In this document: in pieces, positions 1 through 10,394 of the stretch
Layout of the letters: every line of letters begins with the position of its first letter
Numbering within the stretch: position 1 is the first letter of the stretch
DNA from: Cudoniella acicularis
Lineage: Eukaryota > Ascomycota > Leotiomycetes > Helotiales > Helotiaceae
NCBI GenBank assembly: GCA_013054445.1
Contig: JAAMPI010001006.1
Span: 1 to 21,298, forward strand
Direction: 5' to 3'
DNA length: 21,298 nucleotides
The notes under the pieces: model-generated
The model's input: only the letters and a program-made list of their open reading frames with translations
What the model was told of the DNA's origin: nothing
Databases searched by the model: none
Translations under genes and position numbers: made by a program

Positions 1-125
1 AAGAAGAATTTATATAAATTTATATAATATTTATATATACGGGTACCCGCGGGTACCTATATAGGAGTAAGAGAAACTATACCCACCCGCGGGTAATAGG
101 TACTACCCACTACCTATCACGCAGC
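1..125. mobile_element. Possible subterminal end of a hAT-like DNA transposon
   Basis: Seen: a 16-bp perfect palindrome (GGTACCCGCGGGTACC, 42-57), a second ACCCGCGGGTA at about 86-96, and GGTACTACCCACTACC just inside 125, all in an AT-rich setting. Known: subterminal arrays of GGGTACC/CCCGCGGG words occur near the ends of many hAT elements. Inferred: this is the right end of an element lying mostly left of the window, with the terminus near 120-130. No transposase and no target duplication could be read, so this is a weak call. It could equally be a simple repeat. Confidence 0.25.
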
Positions 126-640
126 CTAATCTTTTAGACTATAATATAGAACTGCAACGCCGTAGAAGTCAGGTTGAAATAGAGCAGGAGCCATAAAGCG
201 TATAGACATTAGTGAAAGAGTCGGCGAGTCTGGGAGAATCGGAGATAGGTTCTACACTTTGAAGAGTGTCTGTCTAAGGTTGAGGCGGCCAGACCGTAAG
301 CGAGACGGCCACGACAAAACACTTACGCGCGACGACATTACACGCACACTAATGGCACCCGACAACGCTCTCAGGGCTGTACAGGCCTCAATCAAGTACC
401 GGACTGATAGGAACTCAGGCCCAGCTCGTCCTCTAATAGCTTAAGGGTCGAGATCTCGTCGCCCCCTACCTCTTCCCGAATCGGGTAATTAACCTCATCA
501 TGTAACGTCCTAATTAAGTAATTAACCTTATTATATAATGTCCTAATAAGGTAAGGCGAGGTAGCTAGCCTTATCGCGTGCTCTATTACCTTAACCGCGC
601 CTATACTTATATAACTTAACACCTTCTAATAAATACTAAG
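126..640. other. Mutated repeat DNA without a supported gene
   Basis: Roughly 240-480 is less AT-rich than its surroundings. Short open frames exist on both strands but show no recognisable domain, no convincing start context and no splice structure. The only clear structure is the 33-bp tandem repeat listed separately. Nothing here can be assigned a function. Confidence 0.5.
485..550. repeat. Two tandem 33-bp units
   Basis: Units at 485-517 and 518-550 both read GTAATTAACCT...GTCCTAAT..., differing mainly by C/T and G/A changes of the RIP type. A third, partial start (GTAAGGCGAGG) follows at 551. On the minus strand the units read as an 11-residue repeat (YLIRTLYNKVN / YLIRTLHDEVN) inside a 76-codon open frame (392-622). 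The in-phase length hints at an old coding repeat, but no family is recognised. Confidence 0.6.
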
Positions 641-1044
641 TAAAACAGAAGGGTAACTATTAAGTTTTCTTATTATATTATAATACTTTCTAGTTTTAGT
701 ATAGAAACTTACTATAAAAATTTAATAGTATATACTAGAGACTTAAGGCTTTCTTTTAAACCTACCCTTACTTAATATAAGCTAGCCTAAGCCTAGCTAT
801 TAAGGTTTAAAAAGAGGAGAGGTATTTAAGGTTAAGGTTATATTATTTTATTAATAACTAAAGAAATAATAAAGCTATAATATAAGTTGTTTTTTCTTTA
901 AAAGAAAGAGCTAGTTTTATACTTTAAATAAGGATTTATAATAGCTAATATAATAACTATTACTAGTTTTAATTAAAGGTTTAAAAAAAAATAGACTAAG
1001 ATTTTATAATACGATAGCGTCGGAGGTCCGTATTCTAGCGCTAA

Positions 1045-1106
1045 AGCTACGTAATAGTTATACGACTAGTTATATAGCCCGGGCGGTCTTCGGCTATTAC
1101 GTAGCT
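1045..1106. repeat. 13-bp perfect inverted repeat
   Basis: AGCTACGTAATAG (1045-1057) is exactly complementary to CTATTACGTAGCT (1094-1106), with a 36-bp spacer containing GCCCGGGCGG. Pairing does not extend either way. It could be a relic of a small inverted-repeat element or chance in biased sequence. Confidence 0.45.
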
Positions 1107-1524
1107 ATAGTATATTCTTGCCTTATATAGCGTATTAAGCGTATTTATTCTACGAGTAAATACTATAGTCTTTTAGCTTAGCGAGTAGTATTATCTAGAG
1201 CTTAGCGATCTATATTATAGATTTAAAGTTTTATAACTTATAAACTAAAAGATTTTTAAATAAATATTTTTATATAATTTTATTTTATATTATTTAGAAT
1301 ATATTATATTAAACTTTTAAAGAAAATTAGTATAGTATTCTTTAGTTATTAAAGAATAAAGTTTAGATAATAATAACCCTAACCTTAAGTAAGTAAGGTA
1401 GTTACGTGTCTAAAGTTTAAATACTAATATTTAATCTATTTAAAAAGATAAAATAATAAAATAAAAATTTAATAGTCTTAATAGTTTAAATAAGCTAGGA
1501 TTTAAAATAGTTTAATAGATTAAA

Positions 1525-1706
1525 AGGCTATATAACTACTAATATTAATAATCTAGCTTGTTTTCCTAGACTTTAAAAGCTTCTTAAATAGTCTAATTAG
1601 TTAGACAATAAGGTTATATAACTATTAATTACTAATCTAACTTAATCTCTTAGACTTTAAGAGCTTCTTAAAAAGTCTAATTTATTAGATAATAAGGTTA
1701 TATAAC
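1525..1706. repeat. Tandem repeat, two units of about 85 bp plus a stub
   Basis: Unit 1 is 1525-1610, unit 2 is 1611-1694, and a 12-bp stub (AGGTTATATAAC) starts a third at 1695. Each unit begins AGG(C/T)TATATAACTA and contains AGACTTTAA(A/G)AGCTTCTTAAA followed by AGTCTAAT, itself a loose inverted repeat (AGACTTT ... AAAGTCT). Differences between units are largely transitions, as RIP of a duplication would give. Confidence 0.65.
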
Positions 1707-2823
1707 CTAACCGCGAGGCCAGCGGTATCTAGCCCTAAATACCAGGCGGTATAGGATTCTGCTTATACGAGATTACGTTAGGGGCTAAAACAAGGGTCTT
1801 AAATACCGCTCCCCGAATACCGCTAGACAGGTAAGACCTTATTTCTCTCCTCTCCCGTAGCTATTAGGTCGTGAAAAGCTAGCTACCCCTTCGCGGACGC
1901 CCTTTATAGCTTTATAATAAATTTTATAATAATATAAGTATTGTTACGTAAGTAATTCCTTACTCTAAGCTACCTCGCGTCGTTGTCCTTAATAGGGGAT
2001 AGTAGGCGGTACGTGTTTATAGCTTATTACTTATCCCGCTCTATCTTATCGTATTACTATTATATTTCTTATTAAACGCGTAATAGCGTTCAGCTCTATT
2101 CCTAGTTAAGTTATAGACATTTATTTTTCTTATAAAAGGCCGATTATAGCGGTAAGGATACCGGGTTCTATCTATAACTAAACTAGCGTTATATAAGTAT
2201 TAAAGATCTATAATTCTTAAAATATTATATCTTAATTTATATAAAAATATAATAGATTAATTTTCCGGATATACTATTCTTAATATATCTTAAATTAATC
2301 TTATTCTATATTAGATTTTCTTTTAATTTTATAAGTAATTCGATATCTTAAAGTATTTTAGAAGGCCGACTATATTACGAATTAAGTATTACGTATAGGC
2401 CTAGGCCTAAGGCTCGGCTACTACTACTATAAGTAGTATAGAGAACTAGGGTCTTAAGTTACGGGGTTACGTGATATATTAGATAATAGAGTCTAAGGCC
2501 GAAGCTTAATAAGAAGACCGCTCGGTCTTTCGGCCCGTTTAGTTACTTACGGCCTACGAGGTCTAGTAATCTATATAAGTAGAGGGATTTCTTTAGTAGT
2601 TAAGAGCTATATATTTAAACTTTTATAATAATCTTATATTATACTTTAATTATCCTTATTTATAACGTATTAAACTTCTATACTTAATAACTATTAGAGA
2701 TCGCCTTACTTATAATTCTATACTACTAATCTAATAGACTTTCTATTTATCTAATAATAAGAGTTATTAGTTAAGTAGACCTAGTTCTATTATACTTTAA
2801 GTACTAGTCTTAAAATAAAGTAT

Positions 2824-3000
2824 TATAATATAGTAGAGAAGTCAGTCGGTCGCTAGATAGTCACGTAGTCGTAGACACGTGACCTACGCGAAGGAAGATA
2901 AAAGACGTGTTCTCGGGTAACGTAGCTTTCTTTCTTTAAGTTAAATTAATATCTATTTAAACTCTGTCTTTTTTAGGTTATATTTGTCCTTTTATAATAA
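2824..3000 (+). repeat. LTR copy A of the Gypsy-type element
   Basis: About 177 bp, shared with copies B and C. It holds a CACGTGACC core and GATAAAAG followed by ACGTGTTCTC, a plausible LTR promoter. It ends TTATATTTGTCC...TATAATAA directly before the gag relic, as expected for a 5' LTR. Terminal TG/CA are inferred to have mutated to TA/TA, so the ends are accurate only to several bases. Confidence 0.7.
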
Positions 3001-4029
3001 TAGCTATATAATAACCTTTTAGAAGCGCGACTATTAGTTAAGAGACTAGTAATATTAACTTTATAACTATTAACTATCTAAATACTAATATAGATAATAA
3101 TAATAATAAGATATCTAATATACTAGTAACTTTAGTTAAAGTTAAGATAAACAAAGGACTTAAGGTCTTCTTATTAGATAAATATTATAATAAGCGAGTA
3201 GACCTTAAAACCTTTATCTTAGAAATATAAGTTTATTTTCGATTTTATAATAATAAGTTTAAAATATAAGATATTTATAATATCTAGATAGTTTTATACT
3301 TATAAAGAGAAGTAGTATAATAGATTAAGCTATTTCTAAGGAACTATCTTAATAAGCTTATAAGCTAAAAGATAGATATAAATAAAAATATTTTTAAATA
3401 GTTTAAAAGGTTTAAGACTAAAACCTATAAAACGTTTAAAGATATTAATAAGAAGAAGATAGCTAAATAAGCCTTATTTAAATTATATTAGACTAGGAAA
3501 GCTATAAAATATATAACTAAATTCTAAAGACTTATAATAAAGACTAGATAAGATATTAAAGTATTAATAAGCTATTATAATAAAAAGCTAAAAGATAATA
3601 TAAAAGATAAACTTATTAAGTTTAACTATTAGCTAAATAAAATTAACGTCTTAATTAATACTAGTATATAAATCGATAACCGATTATATAAACAAATATA
3701 TAACTAAGCTAATATAAGTAAAGGTCGTTTAGGCTATAACGGCCTCCGAGATAGATAGTTTAAGAAAGCCTATCCTAATAAAAGAGAAGTCGCCGCTATT
3801 AAGAGACTAGGCCTCTTACTAGAAGAAAGAAAACGACGACTTAAGAACTAACTATACTTTAGCTATAGAACCGTAGGGTATATAGCTAGGGACTATAAGA
3901 AGAGTAGCCCTAGAAAGAAGACTAAGAAATTTAATAAGAAACTAGTCTAAGAGTTTAGATTAATAGAACAAGTATCTAATTAGCTAGGACTCGCTAAACC
4001 TAATAAAGATAGTAGTAAAACAGACGTCT
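3001..4029 (+). pseudogene. Gag relic of the Gypsy-type element
   Basis: Reading through TAG/TAA codons gives a capsid-like region at about 3150-3700, including LKTFILEIQVYFRF and, later, the helical segment KAIKYITKFQRLITKT. It is followed at about 3848-3900 by a decayed CCHC zinc knuckle in which the metal-binding Cys and His have mostly become Tyr or Ser (YFSYRTVGYIARDY), exactly what C/G-to-T/A transitions at TGT/TGC and CAC give. The frame then enters inverted LTR B near 4030. It is non-functional: there are dozens of stops and the zinc ligands are lost. Confidence 0.75.
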
Positions 4030-4207
4030 TAATAATATAGAAAGACAGATATAACCTAAAAGGGAAAGAGTTTAAATAGACGTTAATTTAACTTAAGAAG
4101 ATAAAGCTACGCTACCCGAGAACACGTCTTTTATCCTCCTTCGCCTAGGTCACGTGTCTGCGACCACGTGACTACCTAGCGACCGACTGACTTCCCTACT
4201 ATAATAA
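4030..4207 (-). repeat. LTR copy B, inverted
   Basis: The reverse complement matches LTR A and C along its length, including the GTCAGTCGGTCGCTAGGTAG head, paired CACGTG sites, GATAAAAGACGTG and GGTTATATCTGTC near the end. It interrupts the gag relic. It keeps intact CACGTG sites where copy A has one mutated to CACGTAG, so it is less mutated than A in places. A target duplication could not be identified. It is most simply a solo LTR left by a later insertion in the opposite direction. Confidence 0.7.
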
Positions 4208-4838
4208 GAGACCTAAGTATAGCTATAGACGAATAACTAGAATAATAAGGAATCTTAATATAGTTAGATCTATTATTAAGTTAAAACAGCTTAAAAGAAC
4301 TAGACGAATAAGAATTAGGTTAACCTAACTACTTATCTAAAATAGATAAACACTAGTTATTATATTAATTATAATTTAATATTAAAATATAAAGACTACT
4401 TTTTTAAAAGTATATTAGATTAATTATAAACACTAGATAAACTAGACTTTAATAAAGATTAGAAGTTATATAATAAACCTATATTTAAGATATTATATTA
4501 AATTATATATAAGAATATAAAAAGAATTATATTTATAGCCTATTATAATAAACTAAAAGAACGATATTATATTATAGCTATATTAGTTTATAAGAAACGA
4601 TTATTATTCCTTTTAAAGAAGATAGAACCTAGAAGCGTCTAAGAAATTATTATAGATAACGACGAAAAGAGGATCTAAGAAAGAACTATACTAATATAGA
4701 GCTTAAAGACGATATACGCCTAAGACTAGATTATAGATCTAGATAGCCTAGAACTATATATACTATACCGACTTATAGAAGCTATAGACGAATAATAAGT
4801 ATAGGAAAACCTTATTAATAACGTTATTTATATAGAGT
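4208..4838 (+). other. Unassigned RIP-mutated stretch between LTRs B and C
   Basis: Very AT-rich. Conceptual reading in two frames gives long Lys/Ile/Gln-rich tracts once stops are read as mutated Gln, for example SVQEIIIDNDEKR near 4640. This resembles the spacer between gag and protease in such elements, but no protease DTG/DSG motif is visible. It may be the continuation of gag beyond LTR B. Confidence 0.35.
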
Positions 4839-5019
4839 TATAATATAGTAGGGATGCTGGCACTGGTGCTGGTACTAGGTCACGTGGTCGCAGACACGTG
4901 ACCTACGCGAAGGTAGATAAAAGACGTGTTCTCAGGCAGCGTAGCTTCCTCTTCTTAAGTTAAATTAACGTCTATTTGAACTCCCTCCCTTTTAGGTTAT
5001 ATTTGTCCTTCTATAATAA
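4839..5019 (+). repeat. LTR copy C
   Basis: About 181 bp, same orientation as copy A. It shares CACGTGACCTACGCGAAGG, GATAAAAGACGTGTTCTC and GGTTATATTTGTCCTTCTATAATAA with it. The head differs: a GCTGGCACTGGTGCTGGTACTAGG segment replaces the GTCAGTCGGTCGCTAG segment of A and B. It is better preserved than A and lies directly before the pol relic rather than before a gag. Confidence 0.7.
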
Positions 5020-7370
5020 GTCTAAGAAATATTTATTATAATTAGCTATAAATAACTTATAGTTAAGATAAAACTTAATAGAGTAACTATAAGGGCTATA
5101 ATCGGCTTAAGAGTATAAAAGAACTATATTAACCCTAACTTTATAATAAATTAGCTAATTCTTATAAAACTATTATAAAAACTATATTAACTTATATTCT
5201 TAAGAGACAAGTAGATAAGAATTAATAGATAAGTTAAGAAAAGAGCTAGATAGTTATTCTTAATTATATTAAAAGACTATTATAAAAAAATAAGTTTAGA
5301 CGTCGTTTTATAAGAAAGATATCTAATAGTCTTTAGAATATTATAGATTAAGCTATATAATCTAAATATTAACTAGACGACTAGTATAATAAGTTTTATA
5401 TATTACGAATATAAAAGGGTAGAGTAACTATCTAACCTAAGAAAGGTTTATACTACCTCTAGCGATATTAAGGCTATTAAAAAGACTAGTAAGCTGATAT
5501 TAGAGTTTAAGATAGAATAACTAGCTATACTAGTATAGTATTAAGAATTTATTAAATTGTTTAATAACCTAGAAGATATAAAGGCTCTATTAGAATATAA
5601 ACTATAAGATTATATAATTAAACTAAAAGAAAAGATAAAGCTAATATCTAAGAAGTATTAATAATATAATCTATAGATATTAAAGATACTTAAAGAATAT
5701 ATATAAAAAGTAATAAAAAAAAGACTAGATATAAAAGTTAAAGTCGCCTACTATTATTAATATATTATTAATATATAAGAAAAAAGATATAGATAGTCGA
5801 CTTTATATAGATTATTATAGGCTAAACGTTATAATAATTAGAGATATATATTCGATATCTAATATATAATACCTATAAGATAGGCTAGTAAAAGCTATTA
5901 TATTTATAATATTAGACTAATAAAGTATATTTAACTTAATTAAGATTATAAAAGGCTATAAGTAGATAATAGTATTCTTCTTACTTTTAAGATTATAAGA
6001 ATATATAATAATACTATTTAGGTTAATAAATATATTAACTATTTATTAATAATAGAATAATAAGGTTCTTTATAAATATCTAGATAATATCTTAGTCTTT
6101 TCTAAATATAAAGAAGACTATAAAATATATATAAAATAAGTTATATATATATATATAAAAGTTAACTTAAGGCTTAAGCTATCTAAATACCGATTTAGAA
6201 TTAAGGAGACGATATTCTTAAGTTATATTATAAGACCTAGAAAAATAGTTATTAACCTTAAAAAAACTAGAGTAATTATAGAATAGATAATACTATAAAA
6301 TATTAAAGACGTCTAATTATTCTTAAGGTTTATAAACTTTTATTAGATATTTATAAAAAGATATTCTAAGATTATAAAACTATTTATATAACTTATAAAA
6401 AAGGATATTAAGTTTATATAGGATAAAGAAACAGACTAGGCCTTTAAATAACTTAAGAGCTAGTTTAAAAAGAAACCTATCTTATAAAGTTATTAAGATA
6501 ATAAACTAAGTATTATTAAGACTAATATATCTAATATATAGACTAGAATAGTATATCTTTAACTAGACGATAAAGGACGACTATATCTAATAGTATACTT
6601 CTTATAGAAAATAACACTAGCTAAATAAAACTATAATCTCTATAAGAAGAAACTATTTATTATAATAGAGATATTATAATATTAATAAGTTTATCTTTAA
6701 ATAGCTCGACTCTTAATTACTATTTATATTAATTATATAAATCTATAGACCTTTATTATTATAAAAGTATTAGATAATAGACAGTTAGCTAGATAGTTAG
6801 AGGAATTAGTAGGCTATAACCTTATAATAAAACATATAAAAAAGAACTAATAATATTAGAATAGACGTTTTTAGTTAGAAACTAAGATATAAAGACGACA
6901 AGTAATATAAGAAAATAGTAATCTTCTAAACCCTAGAGAATAAAGACCTTATACTAGTAATTAGAGAGATTATAGCTATAGATATCGCCGGCCTATAGGT
7001 TAGACAAATCTATAAAGCTATTAGATAATACTTAAAATATAACCTATATTTAAACCTAGAACTATATCTAAAAGACAGGCTCTTATAATAAAGATAGAGC
7101 GATAAGGTATTTATTCTTAAGATAATTATTAGAGACTTTATAGCCGATTAGTATTCGTTATTAATATACGGCTATTAAAGAATAAGAAGAACCTATAAGA
7201 GGATAATAAGAAATTACTAGTATCTTAAGCTAAGAATACTAGTAAACCGGATAGTTAGTAATTATAATACTTATATCTAAAATAAATTAATATACTATAT
7301 CTCTTATAGATAAATAAATATAATACCTATATTATAAGACTTTAGTATTAAGCTATTATAATATAGTTCG
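5020..7370 (+). pseudogene. Pol relic: reverse transcriptase, RNase H, truncated integrase
   Basis: Read through stops, with frame changes. At 5801-5827 is LYIDYYRLN, a decayed form of the RT ...DYRxLN motif. At 6077-6106 is YLDNILVFSK, where the catalytic YLDD has become YLDN through G-to-A. RNase H follows at about 6620-6840, with NYNLYKKKLFIIIEIL and a tail reading VLDNRQLARQLEELVGYNL. At about 7160-7275 the integrase zinc-binding region begins (GYQRIRRTYKRIIRNYQYLK), with His ligands lost. The integrase catalytic core is absent because the element stops at 7370. The upstream part (5020-5500) shows no clear protease. It is dead by stops, active-site loss and truncation. Confidence 0.8.
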
Positions 7371-7377
7371 CTTACTT

Positions 7378-7640
7378 NTAAGGGGGCGTCCGTCACGTNG
7401 CTTAGATCGTCGGCGGATGTCCGGAATAATGTCGGTAGNAAACCTCNGNNATCTAGNATCATAGTTCTAGGGCACTTNATACGTNGCANNGGATACTAGA
7501 TAATNCTATTNATTTCTATTATTATTAGGTCTTNGNATCNGACCCCCGTCGGNAGCAGATAGCTAATAAAAAAGGGGGCTTCTCTAGACCCCTNNNGGCN
7601 AGAGATTAGTNCTATANTAAATCTTTTTCCTNNTANANNT
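7378..7640. other. Cluster of ambiguous bases at a sequence junction
   Basis: About thirty N characters are scattered singly or in short groups over 263 bp, unlike a scaffold gap written as one run. It lies exactly between the truncated integrase and the island of normal composition. This suggests a low-quality or collapsed-repeat consensus, so the join may not be real. Local GC-rich pieces such as AAGGGGGCGTCCGTCACGT cannot be assigned. Confidence 0.8.
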
Positions 7641-7646
7641 NACTTC

Positions 7647-9120
7647 TTTGCCTACCAACGCCTCCTCCTCACATATATAAACCATTTAACCGATTCGATG
7701 ATAAAAGTACTACCGCTAATATAAACGTGGTCTTTGCTTGGCAAAGTGGGCATCGGCTAGTATAACGCGCGACGACCTATAGGCTCGATAGAGCCTTCCC
7801 TACAAAGCTATAACCGGCGCTTCTACGTGTTTATGAGTGGGCGTCAACTCGATGGCATGAGTTCCTTCGTTAGCCTAGCAAGGTGATGCCCTACTTTCCT
7901 CGGGTTATACCAAAGTCTCGTTCGAATATTGCCCCCGTCTAGAGGGAGACAGCTCTTGAGGACCATGCGAAATCCTCCGTTGTATTGTCGCAATCCTGGA
8001 CGAGTGGGAGTAGATCTGCGGAGTCACGGAATGACGAGTGCCTTGTAGTATTCTCTAAGCCTTTGGATCTCATCCGGACTTCCAAGCGCAATCGTCTGGC
8101 AAGTGTAGAGAGAGAGTCATCAGATTTTGATGATGTGCGACCTGTTAAAAGACGGATGCTGCTTGAAACTTCAGAGCTGTCTAAATTGGCAGATACTAGA
8201 CACGACAAAGCAGCAGATGATCTTTCTACGTCATCCGCATCCGATGATGAATCTGAATCTAGTATCCACTAGGGCCGTCCTGATTTCGTTTGGGACGAGG
8301 ATACGCAGACTTCGCAACCTTGCTGGGCTAGACACTACAGGAAGATGGACGAGGTGTTGGTCGAGGAGGGACGTTGCGGGGCCTTTGATCATGAGATTTT
8401 AGGGCGAGATGAATTCGATTGCCGAGACCAAGAACGATACAGGAGGAGGGTATGGGATAAGAGGACTGGATTCTAGCACTGTGCAGATATGGTATTACCC
8501 TTCTTCTTTGATTTAAAAGCAGCTGATGCTAACATCAAGTTCTTTAGTCCAATACGCAGATGCCAGTGGCCCGTGATTCTGCCGAGGAAGTCCAGTTGAA
8601 TTTAAGATACCAGTTAGACAGATGGATTAACCAATGCCCATTGTGCTATCTTCGACGAGAGCCAAAAAGAATTCACCGACTGCAAGATTGTCCACGCGAT
8701 GAAGCACGGCAAATTATAATAAATTGGGATCGGATGCGAGCTGGGATCCAGTTTGCAAAGAGCGATCACTGTTTTCATTGTGGTTTGAAAGATCGTCCAT
8801 GGGAATCCGATGCTCACTGTCCTTGGTATAAGACATGGAACGGTTTTAACCCGGGGGAATGGTCGTGCCGTTACGAGGGAGTTGTGATGTCAGTGATTGT
8901 GACTATTTTGCAAGAATGTGGACGTGATTGGGTGTTACGTGACTTCTATCGGTGGTTAGAACGGGAAGACGTTAACTATCGGGATGAGGAGTTGCTTTAT
9001 GAATGGCTAGGGCAGGTAAGTGAATACGGGGCATATTCTGGTATGGCGGGGCTGCACAAGGCGTTTCTTCGATTAGCAGAAGCAGAGGATTTTCCAATGT
9101 TTGAAGGAGAGGTTAATTAA
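7647..9120 (+). pseudogene. Decayed gene with a C-terminal Cys/His-rich zinc-binding region
   Basis: One reading frame (phase of 7985) can be followed from about 7647 to about 8575 with only three in-frame stops, all TAG (near 7940, at 8270 and near 8473). A frame shift between about 8575 and 8610 then moves to an open frame ending TAA at 9118-9120. Visible parts in order: NVVFAWQSGHR at about 7725 and FPTKLQPALLRVYEWAS near 7800; an acidic Ser/Asp linker (about 8100-8270); then CPLCYLRREPKRIHRLQDC, followed by CFHCGLKDRPW and CPWY, a multi-Cys/His metal-binding layout. I associate this tail with dispersed fungal repeat genes of the OrsD/RecQ-helicase kind, but no helicase motif is present here, so that link is an inference. 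Stops plus the shift mark it as broken. RIP is mild. Confidence 0.6.
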
Positions 9121-9601
9121 TAATTTTAATGTACTGTATTTTAAGTATAGAGTGCATGAGTTTGAAGCGTGGACTAGAACGTGCATGAGACTTTGAGAGG
9201 CAAGTGAGGTTTATATAATATGGGAATTCGTTGCCAAGGAGATATAAGCTTGAGAAGTTAATGTAGGTGTTTGGTTATAAATGTTGTACTAGTTGATGGC
9301 CGGATTAAAAGAGAAAATTTAGAGTAAATATTTCATAAGTTTAAAGCGTGTATAAAAGTCGTGTTAAAAGGCTAAGTTATGAGTTATTTTATTAGTCGAG
9401 TCAATGTCGGGAAAATGGAAAATGTTTTGATATCACGTGATGCCAAGAGCCAATTATAAGTCAGCGTTTAATAGCGTATTTGGGCGTGGATGACCGTAAG
9501 TGGGCGTAGCAAACCGGAAATATTGACGTATGCCAGAATAAATGGGCGTGTGAGCATAACATAGTTATTTCCAATTCATGCTTGTGCGGGTATAAAGAGA
9601 G
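9121..9601. promoter_or_regulatory. Intergenic region with a probable promoter for the DUF3716 gene
   Basis: No gene is seen. TGGGCGT occurs three times in the same direction (9481-9487, 9501-9507, 9543-9549), followed by TATAAA at 9591-9596. An ATG in strong context (ACCATGG) lies about 60 bp after that, at 9655. ATCACGTGAT is at about 9432. The repeated GC box plus TATA spacing is typical of a fungal RNA polymerase II promoter. Binding factors are unknown. Confidence 0.45.
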
Positions 9602-9654
9602 GTGGTGTGTCCCATTCCAAGAGACAAACACAGCCCAGTTCCATCACCGTTACC

Positions 9655-10394
9655 ATGGATAGAGCATCCGTCCGTCCGAACAGCAATCGCCACGGCCCAA
9701 GAGTTTAACAATATTGGAGAGGAAAGCGACACCATGAGCAGCGACGATGCCGCGAGCAGTGATGATAATGACACCATTTACGATAAGACAATGTCATATC
9801 GGCCCCGCCGTCGACGTGGTGAAAGCAAGGACGGGTATGAGATGCGGGGGCAGTATTACAAGGAGGAAGTGCAAACGATGATATCGTATGAGAAGGATCA
9901 GATCGGAAAGGCCATTGGGTTTGAGTTTGATGGCGCAGAGTTACCGCCGCCTGGGGGGGAAGAAGACGCCGGTGATACGCCGATTAAGTAGGCGGCCCAT
10001 TCAACGTGCCAAAAGTGTTCAACGAGCGCAGACGATAAAGGGTCGGGTTGCGTTTGGGCAGCCAAATTACACGGATCCACAGAAGGTTGAGGCGATGATG
10101 ATGTACGAGCGAGGGGAAGTGTTAGATGCGCCGGATCGGTGTGATCGGTGTAGGAATGAGTCAGGTGTTTCGCCGGAGTGTGTAGTGATGCCAGAGGTTG
10201 ATGGGGTGGCAATCGGGGACGGGGCATGCAGTAATTGTTGGTACCAGCGCAATGGAGCCGGGTGCAATGCACGTGGACGGTCCAGACGTCCCAAGAGGAG
10301 TCGTGGGAGGCAGCGTAACGAGAGAGGAAGGGATGAAAGGGTCTCGATGGTGACGATGGGACAAGATCCATTAGAGGCGAGACAAAGATTGTGA
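9655..10394 (+). pseudogene. DUF3716-type Cys-rich fungal protein, frameshifted
   Basis: The N-terminal part is acidic and Ser/Asp-rich (MSSDDAASSDDND, ATG at 9734). A basic patch and an EVQTMISYEKDQIGKAIGFE segment typical of the family follow. A TAG at about 9989 then interrupts it, and the next frame carries the diagnostic zinc-binding part at about 10134-10270: RCDRC, ECVV, ACSNCWYQ and GCN, ending in an Arg-rich tail. Removing one base near 9989 would join the two frames and no intron fits, so this is a one-base frameshift or a sequencing error. The best-context ATG (9655) opens a different frame that ends after 17 codons, so the start is also damaged or really lies at 9734. The function of DUF3716 is unknown; nucleic-acid binding is only plausible. 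Confidence 0.7.

Larger units (their letters stand above)
641..2823. other. AT-rich RIP-mutated repeat region, no gene
   Basis: Strongly TA-rich with stops in every frame. Islands of higher GC occur at about 1010-1140, 1710-1870, 1960-2060 and 2380-2570. The last holds CTATATAAG with a pyrimidine-rich follow-on at about 2570-2670, which could be the promoter part of another, unidentified LTR. I could not align any of it to a transposase, gag or host gene by eye. Two local repeats are listed separately. It most likely consists of several old, overlapping transposon fragments. Confidence 0.45.
2824..7370 (+). mobile_element. RIP-degraded Ty3/Gypsy LTR retrotransposon complex
   Basis: Order on the plus strand: LTR copy A, gag relic, inverted LTR copy B, an unassigned 0.6-kb stretch, LTR copy C, then a pol relic with reverse transcriptase, RNase H and the start of integrase. 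RT before integrase defines the Ty3/Gypsy order. Every frame is broken by many TAG/TAA codons explicable as C-to-T in CAG/CAA. The element ends abruptly near 7370, inside integrase, where ambiguous bases begin, so a 3' LTR is not visible. Three LTRs within 2.2 kb, one reversed, mean that at least two insertion events are nested here. Which LTRs belong to the gag and pol parts is unresolved. Confidence 0.85.

Noticed and set aside
259..622. Short open frames on both strands as genes
   Set aside because: No domain, no start context and overlapping each other. Only the 33-bp repeat is real structure.
641..2823. CRISPR-like or satellite array from the repeated AT-rich words
   Set aside because: Repeats are two-copy, degenerate and without regular spacers, and the organism is eukaryotic.
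6142..6158. TA microsatellite
   Set aside because: A (TA)n run inside the RIP-mutated pol relic, expected from composition alone.
9898..10371. Minus-strand open frame of 157 codons
   Set aside because: It lies opposite the DUF3716 zinc-binding frame, is Pro/Ser/His-rich, and has no motif.
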